The position numbers were made by a program, and so were the translations under genes. 64,000 nt of DNA from Comamonadaceae bacterium. Lineage in GTDB: Bacteria; Pseudomonadota; Gammaproteobacteria; Burkholderiales; Burkholderiaceae_C. This document shows positions 52,038 through 63,192 of this stretch, in pieces. The stretch covers positions 16,232 through 80,231 of the forward strand of contig CANFLX010000009.1 of NCBI GenBank assembly GCA_947447985.1, in the 5' to 3' direction. The first letter of the stretch is position 1; each line of letters starts with the position of its first letter. Under the pieces are notes generated by a model. The model worked only from the letters and a program-made list of their open reading frames with translations, was not told where the DNA came from and did not search any database.

Positions 52038-52890
52038 TGGCGGCGCGCTGTGCCGCAGCGAAACCCAGCACGGCCAGCCCGGTCAGCGTCTGACGCTGGC
52101 CAACGGCGATACCGCCTGGGTGGCCCTGCAAGGCGCGCACGTGGTGTCGTGGCGTGCAGCCCAGCGTGAACGCCTTTACCTGAGCCCGCGCAACCAGTGG
52201 GATGGCCACACGGCCATTCGCGGCGGTGTGCCCGTGTGCTTTCCCCAGTTCAACCAACGCGGCAGCCTGCCCAAACACGGTTTCGCGCGCAATCGTGCGT
52301 GGGCGGTGGGTCCGTCGGCGGTGCAAGACGACAAGGTGACGCAAGACTTGGTGCTGGCATCCAGCCCTGAAACCCACGCCCTGTGGCCGCAGAAGTTCGA
52401 GGCCACCTTGCGGGTCACCTTGGTCCCCGGCGAGTTGACGGTGACTTTGCGGGTGCACAACACCGATGACAAGCCCTTGGAGTTCTCGGGCGCCCTGCAC
52501 ACCTACCTGGCGGTGGACCAGATTGCACAAGTGCGTTTGACCGGCTTGCAAGGCCAAGCAGAGTGGGACGCACTGCGCGACCACCACGGCAGCGCTTCGA
52601 CCGACTTGCAATTTGGCGGCGAATTCGACCGCGTGTACGCGGCTGCGCCAGCACCTTTGCATTTGCACGATGGCGCGAACCCTCCTCTGGCCATCCGCCA
52701 GAGTGCGAGCTGGGCCCACAGCGTGGTGTGGAACCCCGGGCGCGAGAAATGTGCCGCCATGGCCGATGTGCCCGACGACGGTTATGTGCACTTTGTCTGT
52801 GTCGAAGCCGCGCAAGTGATGTCGCCCATCACCGTGCCCGTTGCCGGGAACTGGCAGGGATGGCAGCGATTGAGCGTGGTGGGAGACTGA
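52030..52890 (+). CDS. D-hexose-6-phosphate mutarotase (YeaD-like aldose 1-epimerase family)
   Basis: A 286-residue beta-sandwich protein of the galactose mutarotase superfamily. Features are GAHVVSWRA, the substrate-binding [12 protein letters not shown], the catalytic-His region [19 protein letters not shown] and a late [16 protein letters not shown]. YeaD homologues interconvert anomers of glucose 6-phosphate and related sugars. Its place is unusual: it sits between hisA and hisF, overlapping hisA by eight bases and ending two bases before the hisF start. Whether it acts on a histidine-pathway sugar phosphate or is merely co-transcribed is unknown. Confidence 0.88.
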   Translation: MADGGALCRSETQHGQPGQRLTLANGDTAWVALQGAHVVSWRAAQRERLYLSPRNQWDGHTAIRGGVPVCFPQFNQRGSLPKHGFARNRAWAVGPSAVQDDKVTQDLVLASSPETHALWPQKFEATLRVTLVPGELTVTLRVHNTDDKPLEFSGALHTYLAVDQIAQVRLTGLQGQAEWDALRDHHGSASTDLQFGGEFDRVYAAAPAPLHLHDGANPPLAIRQSASWAHSVVWNPGREKCAAMADVPDDGYVHFVCVEAAQVMSPITVPVAGNWQGWQRLSVVGD

Positions 52891-52892
52891 CG

Positions 52893-53675
52893 ATGTTGGC
52901 CAAACGCATCATTCCGTGCCTGGACGTGACCGGTGGCCGCGTGGTCAAGGGCGTGAACTTTGTGGAGCTGCGCGACGCCGGGGACCCGGTGGAAATCGCC
53001 GCCCGCTACAACGACCAAGGCGCCGACGAGTTGACGTTCCTGGACATTACCGCCACCAGCGATGCGCGGGACGTGATTCTGCACATCATCGAGGCTGTGG
53101 CGTCGCAGGTTTTCATTCCCTTGACGGTGGGGGGCGGGGTGCGCACGGTGGACGATGTGCGCCGTTTGCTCAATGCAGGTGCGGACAAGGTGAGCTTCAA
53201 CTCGGCCGCCATTGCCAACCCCCAGGTGATCGAAGAGGCCTCGCACAAGTACGGCGCCCAGTGCATCGTGGTGGCGATTGACGCCAAGCGGCGCCAGGGC
53301 GAGGCGCTGGGCTTGCGCGGACCGGGCTGGGATGTGTTCAGCCACGGCGGACGCCAAAACACCGGTCTGGACGCGGTGGTCTGGGCGTCTGATATGGCGC
53401 GGCGCGGCGCGGGAGAAATTCTGCTCACCAGCATGGACCGTGACGGCACCAAATCCGGTTTCGATCTGGAACTGACCCGTGCCGTGGCGGATGCCGTGGC
53501 GGTCCCGGTGATCGCCTCCGGCGGCGTAGGCACCTTGGACCACCTGGCCGATGGCGTGAGCATCGGCGGTGCGGACGCGGTGCTCGCCGCCAGTATTTTT
53601 CACTACGGCGAATTCACCGTGGGCCAGGCCAAAGCGCGCATGGCCGCGCGCGGCATTCCGGTGCGATTGGACTGA
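52893..53675 (+). CDS. hisF: Imidazole glycerol phosphate synthase cyclase subunit
   Basis: The HisH partner; it makes imidazole glycerol phosphate and AICAR. The catalytic Asp residues are in [15 protein letters not shown] (N-terminus) and VVAIDAKRR; the phosphate loops are VGGGVRT and ASGGVGT. GGGAG precedes ATG 52893. 260 residues. hisI follows after two bases. Confidence 0.97.
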   Translation: MLAKRIIPCLDVTGGRVVKGVNFVELRDAGDPVEIAARYNDQGADELTFLDITATSDARDVILHIIEAVASQVFIPLTVGGGVRTVDDVRRLLNAGADKVSFNSAAIANPQVIEEASHKYGAQCIVVAIDAKRRQGEALGLRGPGWDVFSHGGRQNTGLDAVVWASDMARRGAGEILLTSMDRDGTKSGFDLELTRAVADAVAVPVIASGGVGTLDHLADGVSIGGADAVLAASIFHYGEFTVGQAKARMAARGIPVRLD

Positions 53676-53677
53676 GG

Positions 53678-54067
53678 ATGACTTGGCTTGACGATATTCG
53701 CTGGGACGCGCAGGGCTTGGTACCTGCCATCGCGCAAGAGCAGGGCAGCAAAGATGTGCTGATGTTTGCCTGGATGAACCGCGAGGCCCTGCAAAAAACC
53801 GCCGAGCTCGGCCGCGCCGTCTACTTCAGCCGCTCGCGCAACAAGCTGTGGTTCAAGGGCGAAGAGTCCGGCCATGTGCAGCTGGTGCATGACATCCGGG
53901 TCGATTGCGACGCGGATGTGGTGCTATTGACGGTCACCCAGCAAGGGCATACTCCAGGGATTGCCTGCCACACAGGGCGCCACAGCTGCTTTTTCAGTGT
54001 GCTGAAAGACGGCGTCTGGCAGGCCGTGGACCCGGTCTTGAAAAATCCTGATTCCATCTACAAATAG
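53678..54067 (+). CDS. hisI: Phosphoribosyl-AMP cyclohydrolase
   Basis: Opens the adenine ring of PR-AMP. The metal-binding region is conserved ([10 protein letters not shown], with Cys in [13 protein letters not shown]), as is [10 protein letters not shown]. 129 residues: a single-domain HisI, with HisE encoded separately four bases on. Confidence 0.96.
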   Translation: MTWLDDIRWDAQGLVPAIAQEQGSKDVLMFAWMNREALQKTAELGRAVYFSRSRNKLWFKGEESGHVQLVHDIRVDCDADVVLLTVTQQGHTPGIACHTGRHSCFFSVLKDGVWQAVDPVLKNPDSIYK

Positions 54068-54071
54068 CACC

Positions 54072-54452
54072 ATGCCTTCCACTGATCTGTCCCAAGACGC
54101 CCTGGCGCGCCTGGCTGCCGTGATTGAGACCCGCAAAGCGGTCAACGGCGGCGACCCCGCGGCCAGTTACGTGGCGCGCCTCTTGCACCAAGGGCCGGAC
54201 GCTTTTCTGAAGAAAATCGGTGAAGAAGCGACCGAAGTCGTGATGGCGGCCAAAGACGCCGACCACGGCGGCGATGCCACGAAAATTGTCAATGAAGTGG
54301 CCGATCTCTGGTTCCATTGTCTGATTGCGCTGGCCCATTACGAGCTGACGCCGGGCCACGTGGTGGCCGAGCTGGAGCGACGGGCAGGTACCAGTGGCAT
54401 CGAAGAAAAAGCCTTGCGCAAAGCGGTGTTGCGTGATGCCCAGGGCGGCTAG
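54072..54452 (+). CDS. hisE: Phosphoribosyl-ATP pyrophosphatase
   Basis: An all-alpha MazG-like enzyme that removes pyrophosphate from PR-ATP. The metal-binding helix [16 protein letters not shown] and [14 protein letters not shown] are diagnostic. 126 residues. Last his gene in the operon; hinT follows after 34 bases. Confidence 0.95.
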   Translation: MPSTDLSQDALARLAAVIETRKAVNGGDPAASYVARLLHQGPDAFLKKIGEEATEVVMAAKDADHGGDATKIVNEVADLWFHCLIALAHYELTPGHVVAELERRAGTSGIEEKALRKAVLRDAQGG

Positions 54453-54486
54453 ACCTTGTCATTGTTGAAACCGATCGATCCCCACC

Positions 54487-54861
54487 ATGACGTCCCACGC
54501 CGCTGACCACGATCCCCATTGCCTGTTTTGCAAAATTGTCGCCAAGCAAATTCCCTCGCGCCCGGTGTATGAGGACGAGGAGTTTTATGCGTTTCACGAT
54601 ATCGCGCCTTGGGCGCCGGTGCACTTTTTGCTGATTCCCAAGGCGCATATCCCCTCCATGGCCCACATTACCGAGGACCATGCGGCTCTCATGGGGCGCA
54701 TGATGGCCCTGGTGCCCAAATTGGCTTTGCAAGAAGGCTGCAACCCCTATCCCGAAGGCGGCTATCGCCTGGTGACTAACACCGGCGCCGAAGGCGGGCA
54801 GGAGGTGCGTCACCTGCATTTCCACATCATGGGCGGCTCACGCCCCTGGTTGCGCGGCTAA
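54487..54861 (+). CDS. hinT: HIT family purine nucleoside phosphoramidase (HinT-like)
   Basis: A 124-residue HIT protein that hydrolyses AMP-NH2 and aminoacyl-adenylates. The catalytic triad HLHFHIMGG is near the C-terminus, preceded by the zinc-type CLFCKI at residues 13-18. The his-hinT-tat order is common in betaproteobacteria. Confidence 0.94.
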   Translation: MTSHAADHDPHCLFCKIVAKQIPSRPVYEDEEFYAFHDIAPWAPVHFLLIPKAHIPSMAHITEDHAALMGRMMALVPKLALQEGCNPYPEGGYRLVTNTGAEGGQEVRHLHFHIMGGSRPWLRG

Positions 54862-54925
54862 AGGGCTTATCCGCACAGGCGCTTTGGACGGCGACTAGAA
54901 TTCCACACCTCATTAGGAGAACATC

Positions 54926-55162
54926 ATGGGTTTGTCTACCACGCATCTGCTCATATTTTTGGCCATCATTGTTGTGATCTTCGGCACCAAGAAGCTGCGC
55001 AATATCGGCTCCGATTTGGGCGGTGCCGTCAAGGGTTTCAAAGACGGTATGAAAGACGGCGGTGAAAAACCTGCCGAAGCTGCTGCGCCTGCGCAGCAAG
55101 TGGCTGCCAACACGGCCGCTGCCAAAGAGACCATCGACGTCGAAGCCAAAGCCAAGCACTGA
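54926..55162 (+). CDS. tatA: Sec-independent translocase subunit TatA
   Basis: A 78-residue protein with a short membrane segment ([17 protein letters not shown]), the hinge FGTKKL, an amphipathic helix ([16 protein letters not shown]) and a charged tail. It builds the variable pore of the Tat system, which carries folded proteins such as MsrP and probably the Rieske protein. TAGGAGA precedes the ATG. Confidence 0.95.
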   Translation: MGLSTTHLLIFLAIIVVIFGTKKLRNIGSDLGGAVKGFKDGMKDGGEKPAEAAAPAQQVAANTAAAKETIDVEAKAKH

Positions 55163-55206
55163 GCTGCTGGGTATGTGGGCTGTGACGCTTCAGAGTAGGG
55201 TTTCTC

Positions 55207-55665
55207 GTGTTTGACATTGGCGTTACCAAGCTCGCGATTGTTGGCGGCATTGCACTCATCGTCATAGGCCCCGAAAAGCTTCCAGCGGTGGCCAAAACCT
55301 TGGGCACCTTGCTGGGTCGCGCCCGCCGCTACGTGGCTGATGTGAAAGAAGAGGTCAATCGCTCGATGGACCTCGAAGAGCTGCGCAAAATGCGCGACAC
55401 GGTCGAGTCGGCCGCGCAGGCGGTGGAGTCGTCCATCCAGACCAGCGCCGACGAAGTGCAAAAAACCTGGTCGGCGGCCACCTACGCGGGGCAAGAGGCC
55501 GTATCGCTGCCCTATTACTCGGTGCACCAAATGCCCAAAAAACGTTGGCGCGCCAAAATCAGTGCCACGCCGCAGTGGTACAAAGCCCGCTCCGGCACCC
55601 GAACCAAAGCGCTCTCCGGCGCGGCGCGCGTGGCGCGCTTTCGGCCCCCTAAAGTGACTCCATGA
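55207..55665 (+). CDS. tatB: Sec-independent translocase subunit TatB
   Basis: A 152-residue protein, with TatC the receptor for twin-arginine signals. [25 protein letters not shown] is the TatB-type membrane anchor with the E-P pair, followed by a long amphipathic helix and a basic C-terminus. GTG start at 55207. It overlaps tatC by four bases. Confidence 0.94.
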   Translation: MFDIGVTKLAIVGGIALIVIGPEKLPAVAKTLGTLLGRARRYVADVKEEVNRSMDLEELRKMRDTVESAAQAVESSIQTSADEVQKTWSAATYAGQEAVSLPYYSVHQMPKKRWRAKISATPQWYKARSGTRTKALSGAARVARFRPPKVTP

Positions 55666-56453
55666 CTGATTCAAGTTCCAAAGAAGACGAGCTCGCCGGG
55701 ACGGAACAGCCCTTTATCCAGCACCTGTTTGAGCTGCGCGACCGCTTGCTGTGGTCGATTTACGGCATCGCTGCCGTATTTGCCGTGTTGGTGTTTTATC
55801 CCGGCCCCTCGCAGCTGTACGACCTGTTGGCCATGCCCTTGGTGCGAGCGTTGCCGGAGGGCTCCAAGATGATCGCAGTCGGCGTGGTTTCGCCCTTTTT
55901 GGTGCCAATCAAAGTGTCGGTGATGGCGGCCATTGCGCTGTCACTGCCCTGGATTCTTTACCAAATCTGGGCCTTCGTGGCACCGGGCTTGTACAAGCAT
56001 GAGAAGAAGCTGGTGTTGCCGCTGGTGGCCGCCAGTACCGTGCTGTTTTATGCGGGCGCGGCCTTTTGCTACTTTTTCGTCTTCGGTCAGGCCTTTCCAG
56101 CGATTCAAAAAATGGCGCCGGCGTCCGTCGCCGTCAGTCCAGATATCGAGGCCTACCTTGATTTTGTGATCACCATGTTCATCGCCTTTGGTGTGGCCTT
56201 TGAGGTGCCCATCGTGGTGGTGATTTTGGCGCGGATGAAGGTGGTGACGGTGGAGCAGCTCAAGGCCTTTCGCACTTATTTCATCGTGGCCGCAGCGGCT
56301 GCGGCGGGCTTGGTCACACCACCCGACCCGGTCTCCATGCTGGCGCTGCTGGTTCCCATGTGCCTGTTGTACGAGGTCGGTATTTGGGCGGCCCAACTGT
56401 TCATCCGCCACACCCAGTCACCCGACGCAGAGACCGAAGCGCCGCAGCCCTGA
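55662..56453 (+). CDS. tatC: Sec-independent translocase subunit TatC
   Basis: A 263-residue inner-membrane core of the Tat translocase with six membrane segments. The signal-binding N-terminus [16 protein letters not shown] and the periplasmic-loop signature region [12 protein letters not shown] are conserved. It converges with the htrA gene, 13 bases away. Confidence 0.96.
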   Translation: MTDSSSKEDELAGTEQPFIQHLFELRDRLLWSIYGIAAVFAVLVFYPGPSQLYDLLAMPLVRALPEGSKMIAVGVVSPFLVPIKVSVMAAIALSLPWILYQIWAFVAPGLYKHEKKLVLPLVAASTVLFYAGAAFCYFFVFGQAFPAIQKMAPASVAVSPDIEAYLDFVITMFIAFGVAFEVPIVVVILARMKVVTVEQLKAFRTYFIVAAAAAAGLVTPPDPVSMLALLVPMCLLYEVGIWAAQLFIRHTQSPDAETEAPQP

Positions 56454-56466
56454 AGCAAACGTTGCG

Positions 56467-57609
<1,143 letters not shown>

Positions 57610-57733
57610 GAACGAACAATCCTTGCAGAGGTACGCACGGGGTGCGCCACTGCCTGAAATTGTAGAACGCACGCTGCTGCAGAGCACAATTCAGGGGCAC
57701 CTGCGAAGCGCCCCTCATAATCTGCCCACGACC

Positions 57734-58489
57734 ATGAAGCACCACACCGCCCTCTTAAGCACTTTGGACTCCCTGCTGGAGCCGTCCCGCTTCAAAGACT
57801 ATGGCCCCAATGGCCTGCAGGTTGAGGGCCGCCGACCGGTGCGCCATCTGGTCAGCGGTGTGACGGCCAGTTTGGCCTTGATCGAGGCGGCCATCGCCCA
57901 AGACGCTGACGCAATCCTGGTGCACCACGGCCTGTTTTGGCGCGGCCACGCCGGGCCCGTGACTGGCTGGATGCGCGATCGTCTGGCGCTGCTATTGGCG
58001 AACGACATCCATTTGTTTGCGTATCACTTGCCGCTCGACGCCCATGAACAGTGGGGCAACAATGCCCAGTTGGGTCTGCGTTTGGGCTTGGCGGCGAGCG
58101 AACGCTTTGGCGAGCAGCAGCTGGGCTGGCTGGGGCAGGCCTCTCGCGGTGCCTTTGACCATGTTCGCGCGCTGGCCGGTCACGTGGAGTCGGTGTTAGG
58201 CCGCCCGGTGGTGCTGGTGGAGGGAAGCGCCGGCCCGGTCAACAAGATTGCCTGGTGCACGGGTGGAGCGCAGGGCTATTTTGAATCGGCGATTGCGGCC
58301 GGGGCGGACGTCTTTATTACCGGGGAGATATCGGAGCCCCAAGCCCACTACGCGCGGGAATGCGGTGTGTCCTACATCGCCTGCGGCCACCACGCCAGCG
58401 AACGCTATGGCGTGCAGGCGGTGGGGCGCCAAGTTGCCTCCGAGCTGGGGCTGCGCCACACCTTTATCGACATCGACAATCCTGCCTGA
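57734..58489 (+). CDS. Nif3-like dinuclear metal centre protein (YbgI)
   Basis: A 251-residue protein of the Nif3/YbgI family. Metal ligands are visible in ILVHHGLFW, HLFAYHLPLDAH and the late CGHHASERYG, with the signature FITGEISEPQAHYA. Members have been described as GTP cyclohydrolase 1 type 2 and as radiation-repair proteins in E. coli; the true reaction is not settled. ATG 57734 was chosen because the 54 upstream codons cross the htrA promoter region. Confidence 0.9.
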   Translation: MKHHTALLSTLDSLLEPSRFKDYGPNGLQVEGRRPVRHLVSGVTASLALIEAAIAQDADAILVHHGLFWRGHAGPVTGWMRDRLALLLANDIHLFAYHLPLDAHEQWGNNAQLGLRLGLAASERFGEQQLGWLGQASRGAFDHVRALAGHVESVLGRPVVLVEGSAGPVNKIAWCTGGAQGYFESAIAAGADVFITGEISEPQAHYARECGVSYIACGHHASERYGVQAVGRQVASELGLRHTFIDIDNPA

Positions 58490-58520
58490 GCGGCGTCCTC
58501 CCGACGCCCGATCCCTCTCC

Positions 58521-59618
58521 ATGACCGATTCTTTCGCCACTGCGCAGGACCTGCCCATCGCCATCACCCTGGGTGACGCCGCAGGTATTGGTCCGGAAAT
58601 CATTGCCAAGTCCTTTTTGTCGCAGTCACCCGACCTGCGAAATTGCTTTGTGGCAGGGGACGTTGCAGCAATGCGCGCCGCCATGCGACTGGCAACGCCG
58701 CCCGAAGGAATGGTCTGGCCCATCGTGCAAATCGAAGACGCCAGCGAAGTGGCCCTGCTGCCGCCCCGCTGTGTGCCGGTGCTGCAGGTCGGTGCGCCTC
58801 TGGGGTCGGTGGCCATCGGTCAGGTGAGTGCGGTGGCGGGCGAATTTGCGGGCCGGTGTGTGGACTGGGCTGCCCGGCAGGCGCTACAAGGCCGTATTGC
58901 CGCCGTGGTGACGGCGCCCTTGCACAAAGAAGCGCTGCACGCGGCAGGCGCGCCTTACGACCGCTATCCAGGCCACACCGAGATGCTGCAAGCGATTGCT
59001 GCCGAGCACCTCCACAGGTCGGTGGACCAGCTGCCGGTGCGCATGATGCTGGCCAACGACGAGCTGCGCACGGTGCTGGTCTCTATCCATCTCTCGCTGC
59101 GCGAGGCGCTGCACGCGGTGACTTTTGACAATGTCCTGCAGTCGCTGCTGATCACCCATAGCGCCTTGACGGCGGTGCTGGGACGCCCTCCCCGCATCGC
59201 GGTGGCCGGTCTCAACCCCCACGCAGGGGAGGGCGGGCTCTTTGGCAGTGAAGAAATGCAGACCATCAGCCCGGCAATTGCTGCGGCGCGGGCCCAAGGC
59301 TGCAATGTGAGCGGCCCCTGGGCGCCCGATACGGTGTTCATGCGTGCCCGAGCCCGCGCGGGGGTGGAGCCCGAGTTTGACGTGGTACTGGCCATGTACC
59401 ACGACCAGGGGCTGATTCCGGTGAAATACCTGGGCGTCGAGCAGGGCGTCAACGTCACACTGGGCCTGCCACTGGTGCGTACCAGCCCCGACCATGGCAC
59501 GGCGTTTGACATTGCCGGGCAGGGCCGCGCCGACCCTGCCAGCCTGATTGCCGCCGTGCGGATGGCGCGTCAATTGGCGGGCTCGGCGGTCAGCTACAAT
59601 CCAAGGCTTCCCAAGTAG
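58521..59618 (+). CDS. pdxA: PdxA family 4-hydroxythreonine-4-phosphate dehydrogenase
   Basis: An NAD-dependent dehydrogenase of the PdxA family, which supplies the amino ketone for pyridoxal phosphate synthesis. Conserved features are ITLGDAAGIGPEIIAKS, TAPLHKEALHAAG (metal His), PGHTEMLQ, VAGLNPHAGEGGLFG and AMYHDQGLIPVK. 365 residues, about 35 longer than E. coli PdxA. The PdxA2 subgroup acts on four-carbon acid sugars; no such genes are adjacent, so B6 synthesis is favoured but not proven. It stands between the Nif3-like gene and petA. Confidence 0.88.
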   Translation: MTDSFATAQDLPIAITLGDAAGIGPEIIAKSFLSQSPDLRNCFVAGDVAAMRAAMRLATPPEGMVWPIVQIEDASEVALLPPRCVPVLQVGAPLGSVAIGQVSAVAGEFAGRCVDWAARQALQGRIAAVVTAPLHKEALHAAGAPYDRYPGHTEMLQAIAAEHLHRSVDQLPVRMMLANDELRTVLVSIHLSLREALHAVTFDNVLQSLLITHSALTAVLGRPPRIAVAGLNPHAGEGGLFGSEEMQTISPAIAAARAQGCNVSGPWAPDTVFMRARARAGVEPEFDVVLAMYHDQGLIPVKYLGVEQGVNVTLGLPLVRTSPDHGTAFDIAGQGRADPASLIAAVRMARQLAGSAVSYNPRLPK

Positions 59619-59639
59619 TGATTTTTCCTGAGGATTCTC

Positions 59640-60254
59640 ATGAGCGACACCCTCGTCGGCAGCAAGCCGAACGACCCCAGCAAGCGCACCTGGATCATTG
59701 CATCTTCCTGCGCTGGACTCGCAGGCGCAGCCGCCACGGCCGTGCCTTTTGTCAGTTCCTTCAGCCCTTCCGAGCGCGCCAAGGCCGCCGGCGCAGCTGT
59801 AGAAGTCGATATTTCCGCGATCAAGCCCGGTGAAAAAATCACCGTCGAGTGGCGCGGCAAGCCGGTTTGGGTGGTGCGTCGCACGCCTGAGCAAATCGCG
59901 GCCCTGCCCAGTTTGGACGGCGCATTGGCTGATCCCCAGTCCAAGCGCAAGCCCGATGAGCTCACGCCCGCCTATGCACGCAACGAGGGCCGTTCGATCA
60001 AGCCCGAGTTTTTCGTCGCTGTCGGCATCTGCACCCATCTGGGCTGCTCGCCGTCAGAAAAATTCCAAAGCGGTCCTCAGGCTTCGCTGCCGGACGACTG
60101 GAAGGGCGGATTCCTGTGCCCCTGCCACGGCTCCACCTTTGACATGGCCGGTCGTGTGTTCAAAAACAAACCCGCGCCCGATAACCTCGAAATTCCGCCG
60201 CATATGTACCTTTCCGACAGCCGTTTGGTGATCGGTGAAGACACCAAGGCCTGA
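59640..60254 (+). CDS. petA: Ubiquinol-cytochrome c reductase Rieske iron-sulfur subunit
   Basis: A 204-residue membrane-tethered 2Fe-2S protein of the bc1 complex. Cluster ligands lie in CTHLGC and CPCHGS. The N-terminal targeting segment reads SKRTWIIASSCAGLAG, a Lys-Arg variant of the twin-arginine motif that is common in Burkholderiales and likely still Tat-dependent. GAGG precedes ATG 59640. First of petABC. Confidence 0.96.
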   Translation: MSDTLVGSKPNDPSKRTWIIASSCAGLAGAAATAVPFVSSFSPSERAKAAGAAVEVDISAIKPGEKITVEWRGKPVWVVRRTPEQIAALPSLDGALADPQSKRKPDELTPAYARNEGRSIKPEFFVAVGICTHLGCSPSEKFQSGPQASLPDDWKGGFLCPCHGSTFDMAGRVFKNKPAPDNLEIPPHMYLSDSRLVIGEDTKA

Positions 60255-60275
60255 CCCCCGCCTCCGGAGCACACC

Positions 60276-61676
60276 ATGGCTGAAATGAAAGAAATCTCCC
60301 CCAACGCGCCTGCGGGCGCCAAGTTGCTGAACTGGATTGACAACCGCTTTCCACTGAGCCAGCTCTACAACGACCACCTGGGCCAGTACTACGCGCCCAA
60401 GAACTTCAATTTTTTCTACATCTTCGGCGGCCTGTCGATGCTGGTGCTGGTGATCCAGATCCTCACCGGTATTTTCTTGGTGATGCATTACAAGCCTGAC
60501 GCCGCTTTGGCGTTTGGCTCGGTCGAATACATCATGCGCGACGTGCCATGGGGCTGGTTGATTCGCTACATGCACTCCACCGGCGCGTCCGCCTTCTTCA
60601 TCGTGGTGTACATGCACATGTTCCGCGGGCTGATTTACGGCAGCTACCGCAAACCGCGTGAACTGGTCTGGCTGTTCGGTTGCGGCATTTTCTTGTGCCT
60701 CATGGCCGAAGCCTTCATGGGCTACCTCTTGCCTTGGGGCCAAATGAGCTACTGGGGTGCGCAGGTGATCGTGAACTTGTTTGCCGCTGTGCCTTTTGTC
60801 GGTCCTGACCTGGCTTTGTTGATCCGTGGCGACTACGTTGTGGGCGACGCCACCTTGAATCGTTTCTTCAGCTTTCACGTCATTGCCGTGCCGCTGGTGC
60901 TGCTGGGTCTGGTGGCTGCCCACATCATTGCCTTGCATGAAGTCGGCTCCAACAACCCCGACGGTGTGGAAATCAAAGCAACCAAGGGCGCCGATGGTCA
61001 TCCGCTGGACGGCATCCCTTTCCATCCCTACTACACGGTCCACGACATCTTTGCCGTGAGCATGTTCCTGATGGTGTTTACCGCCATCATCTTCTTTGCG
61101 CCTGAAGCGGGTGGCTACTTCCTCGAGTACAACAACTTCATTCCCGCCGACCCCTTGAAGACGCCGCTGCACATTGCGCCGGTGTGGTACTTCACGCCCT
61201 TCTATTCCATGCTGCGTGCCATCACCAGCGAGATGGTGTTGGTGCTGATTGCCTGTGTTGTGGGTGCTGCTGCGGTGAGCGTCTGGAAAATCAAGATGCC
61301 TGCGGTGTTCAAGATGGTCATTGTGGGTGCCGCTGCGGTGGTGACGGCCATGATGTTGTCGATCGACGCCAAATTCTGGGGCGTGGTGATCATGGGCGGC
61401 GCCGTCGTGATTCTGTTCTTCCTGCCCTGGCTGGACAACTGCGCGGTCAAGTCGATCCGCTACCGCCCGAGCTGGCACAAGTACCTGTACGCCATTTTTG
61501 TGGTCAATTTCATTGTGCTGGCCTACCTGGGTGTGCAGCCGCCGTCTCCGATTGGCGAGCGTGTGTCCCAAGTCGGCACCTTGTTTTACTTCGGTTTCTT
61601 CTTGCTGATGCCGTGGTGGAGTGAGATGGGTGAAACCAAGACGGTGCCCCAGCGCGTTACGTTCACCGCCCATTGA
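60276..61676 (+). CDS. petB: Cytochrome b of the bc1 complex
   Basis: A 466-residue quinol-oxidising subunit with eight or nine membrane helices. The two haem-b pairs use His in [17 protein letters not shown] and [17 protein letters not shown]. The Qo-site motif reads PVWY (in IAPVWYFTP) instead of the PEWY of alphaproteobacteria and mitochondria, a variant known from some beta- and gammaproteobacteria. Between petA (21 bases) and petC (16 bases). Confidence 0.97.
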   Translation: MAEMKEISPNAPAGAKLLNWIDNRFPLSQLYNDHLGQYYAPKNFNFFYIFGGLSMLVLVIQILTGIFLVMHYKPDAALAFGSVEYIMRDVPWGWLIRYMHSTGASAFFIVVYMHMFRGLIYGSYRKPRELVWLFGCGIFLCLMAEAFMGYLLPWGQMSYWGAQVIVNLFAAVPFVGPDLALLIRGDYVVGDATLNRFFSFHVIAVPLVLLGLVAAHIIALHEVGSNNPDGVEIKATKGADGHPLDGIPFHPYYTVHDIFAVSMFLMVFTAIIFFAPEAGGYFLEYNNFIPADPLKTPLHIAPVWYFTPFYSMLRAITSEMVLVLIACVVGAAAVSVWKIKMPAVFKMVIVGAAAVVTAMMLSIDAKFWGVVIMGGAVVILFFLPWLDNCAVKSIRYRPSWHKYLYAIFVVNFIVLAYLGVQPPSPIGERVSQVGTLFYFGFFLLMPWWSEMGETKTVPQRVTFTAH

Positions 61677-61692
61677 GCTGGAGTTAGAAAAA

Positions 61693-62448
61693 ATGAAAAA
61701 AATCGTACTCAGCTTGATCGCTGCCCTGGGCCTGATGGTGGGGGCGCAAGCCAACACCGGCGGAGTCGCGTGGGACAAAGCCCCCAACAACCTCAACGAC
61801 ATGGCGGCCCTGCAAAACGGCGCCAAAACCTTTGTCAACTACTGCTTGAACTGCCACGCGGCGTCCTACATGCGCTTTAACCGCCTGAAGGACATCGGCC
61901 TGACCGACCAGCAGATCAAAGACAACCTCTTGTTTACCACCGATAAAGTCGGTGAAACCATGAAGGTTGCGATCGATCCGCGCCAAGCCAAAGAGTGGTT
62001 CGGTGGCAACCCTCCCGACCTGACCGTCATCGCGCGTTCGCGTTCTGGCTCGCAAGGCACCGGTGCAGACTATCTGTACACCTATTTGCGCACCTTTTAC
62101 GTGGACGAGAGCAAAGCCACAGGTTGGAACAACATGGCCTTCCCCAATGTGGGCATGCCGCATGTGTTGTGGGAACTCCAGGGCAAGCGTGCGCCGATCT
62201 ACGCGATGGAAGAAGTGCACGGACACGAGACCGAAGTCTTCAAAGGCTGGCAACAGCTCACCCCTGGTAAATTGACGCCCCTGCAATACGACCAAACCAT
62301 TGGGGATTTGGTCGGTTACCTGCAATGGATGTCAGAGCCGGCACAGGGCAAGCGCGTGCGCGTCGGTGTGTGGGTTCTGCTGTTTTTGTTGGCTATGACG
62401 ATCTTCACTTGGCGCCTGAACGCGGCGTACTGGAAAGACATCAAGTAA
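61693..62448 (+). CDS. petC: Cytochrome c1 of the bc1 complex
   Basis: A 251-residue haem c subunit. Signal peptide (residues 1-20, ending VGAQA), haem site CLNCH at about residues 54-58, axial Met probably in NVGMPHVLWE, and one C-terminal membrane anchor (VLLFLLAMTIFTWRL). ATG 61693 chosen because codons upstream overlap petB. A terminator lies 50 bases on. Confidence 0.96.
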   Translation: MKKIVLSLIAALGLMVGAQANTGGVAWDKAPNNLNDMAALQNGAKTFVNYCLNCHAASYMRFNRLKDIGLTDQQIKDNLLFTTDKVGETMKVAIDPRQAKEWFGGNPPDLTVIARSRSGSQGTGADYLYTYLRTFYVDESKATGWNNMAFPNVGMPHVLWELQGKRAPIYAMEEVHGHETEVFKGWQQLTPGKLTPLQYDQTIGDLVGYLQWMSEPAQGKRVRVGVWVLLFLLAMTIFTWRLNAAYWKDIK

Positions 62449-62499
62449 GTCGGCCACCAAGCCTTGGTGATGCGTTCCTTTGAGCGTATTGCCAGTTAC

Positions 62500-62539
62500 A
62501 GAGTGGGCCCGCCATGCGCAGCCCACTCTTTTATTTTTT
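62500..62539 (+). terminator. Intrinsic terminator of petABC
   Basis: A perfect nine-base stem, AGAGTGGGC (62500-62508) and GCCCACTCT (62521-62529), with a 12-base loop is followed by a T-rich tail (TTTATTTTTT). It separates the bc1 operon from sspA, although the sspA ribosome binding site (TTAGGAG) starts right after the tail, so some read-through into sspA is possible. Confidence 0.85.
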
Positions 62540-62553
62540 AGGAGTCCCCCGCC

Positions 62554-63165
62554 ATGATGGTGCTGTATTCAGGAACAACCTGCCCCTTTTCCCACCGCTG
62601 CCGCTTTGTGCTGTTCGAAAAAGGCATGGACTTCGAAATCCGTGACGTGGACCTCTACAACAAGCCCGAAGACATCAACGTCATGAACCCCTATGGCCAG
62701 GTGCCGATTCTGGTGGAACGTGACTTGATCTTGTACGAGTCCAACATCATCAATGAGTACATCGACGAGCGCTTTCCGCATCCCCAGCTGATGCCCGGCG
62801 ACCCGGTGGACCGTGCCCGTGTGCGTTTGTTCCTGCTCAATTTTGAGAAAGAACTTTTCGTTCACGTCAGTACCTTGGAAGCCCGTAGTACCAAAGGCAA
62901 TGAAAAAGCCTTGGAAAAAGCCCGCGCCCACATTCGCGATCGCTTGACGCAGCTCGCCCCCGTCTTCTTGAAAAATAAGTTCATGATGGGTGAGAATTTC
63001 TCGATGCTCGACGTGGCCATTGCCCCTCTGCTCTGGCGCCTGGAGTACTACGGCATTGACCTGAGCAAAAACGCGGCGCCGCTCCTGAAGTATGCGGAAC
63101 GCATTTTTTCTCGCCCGGCCTACATTGAAGCGCTCACGCCCTCCGAAAAGGTGATGCGCAAGTAA
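62554..63165 (+). CDS. sspA: Stringent starvation protein A
   Basis: A 203-residue glutathione-S-transferase-fold protein that binds RNA polymerase. The N-terminal thioredoxin-like part has GTTCPFSHRCRFVLFEKG and NPYGQVPILVERDL, the C-terminal helices FMMGENFSMLDVAIAPLLWR. GST enzymatic activity is not expected. sspB follows after 27 bases, and the petABC-sspAB order is typical of betaproteobacteria. Confidence 0.95.
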   Translation: MMVLYSGTTCPFSHRCRFVLFEKGMDFEIRDVDLYNKPEDINVMNPYGQVPILVERDLILYESNIINEYIDERFPHPQLMPGDPVDRARVRLFLLNFEKELFVHVSTLEARSTKGNEKALEKARAHIRDRLTQLAPVFLKNKFMMGENFSMLDVAIAPLLWRLEYYGIDLSKNAAPLLKYAERIFSRPAYIEALTPSEKVMRK

Positions 63166-63192
63166 GCTGCTTCTCCCTCGGAGGTTCTGAGC

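Noticed and set aside
60054..61838. Antisense open frame of 594 codons across petA-petB
   Set aside because: A shadow of the bc1 genes; rich in His, Gln and Asp as expected for antisense of GC-rich hydrophobic coding sequence.
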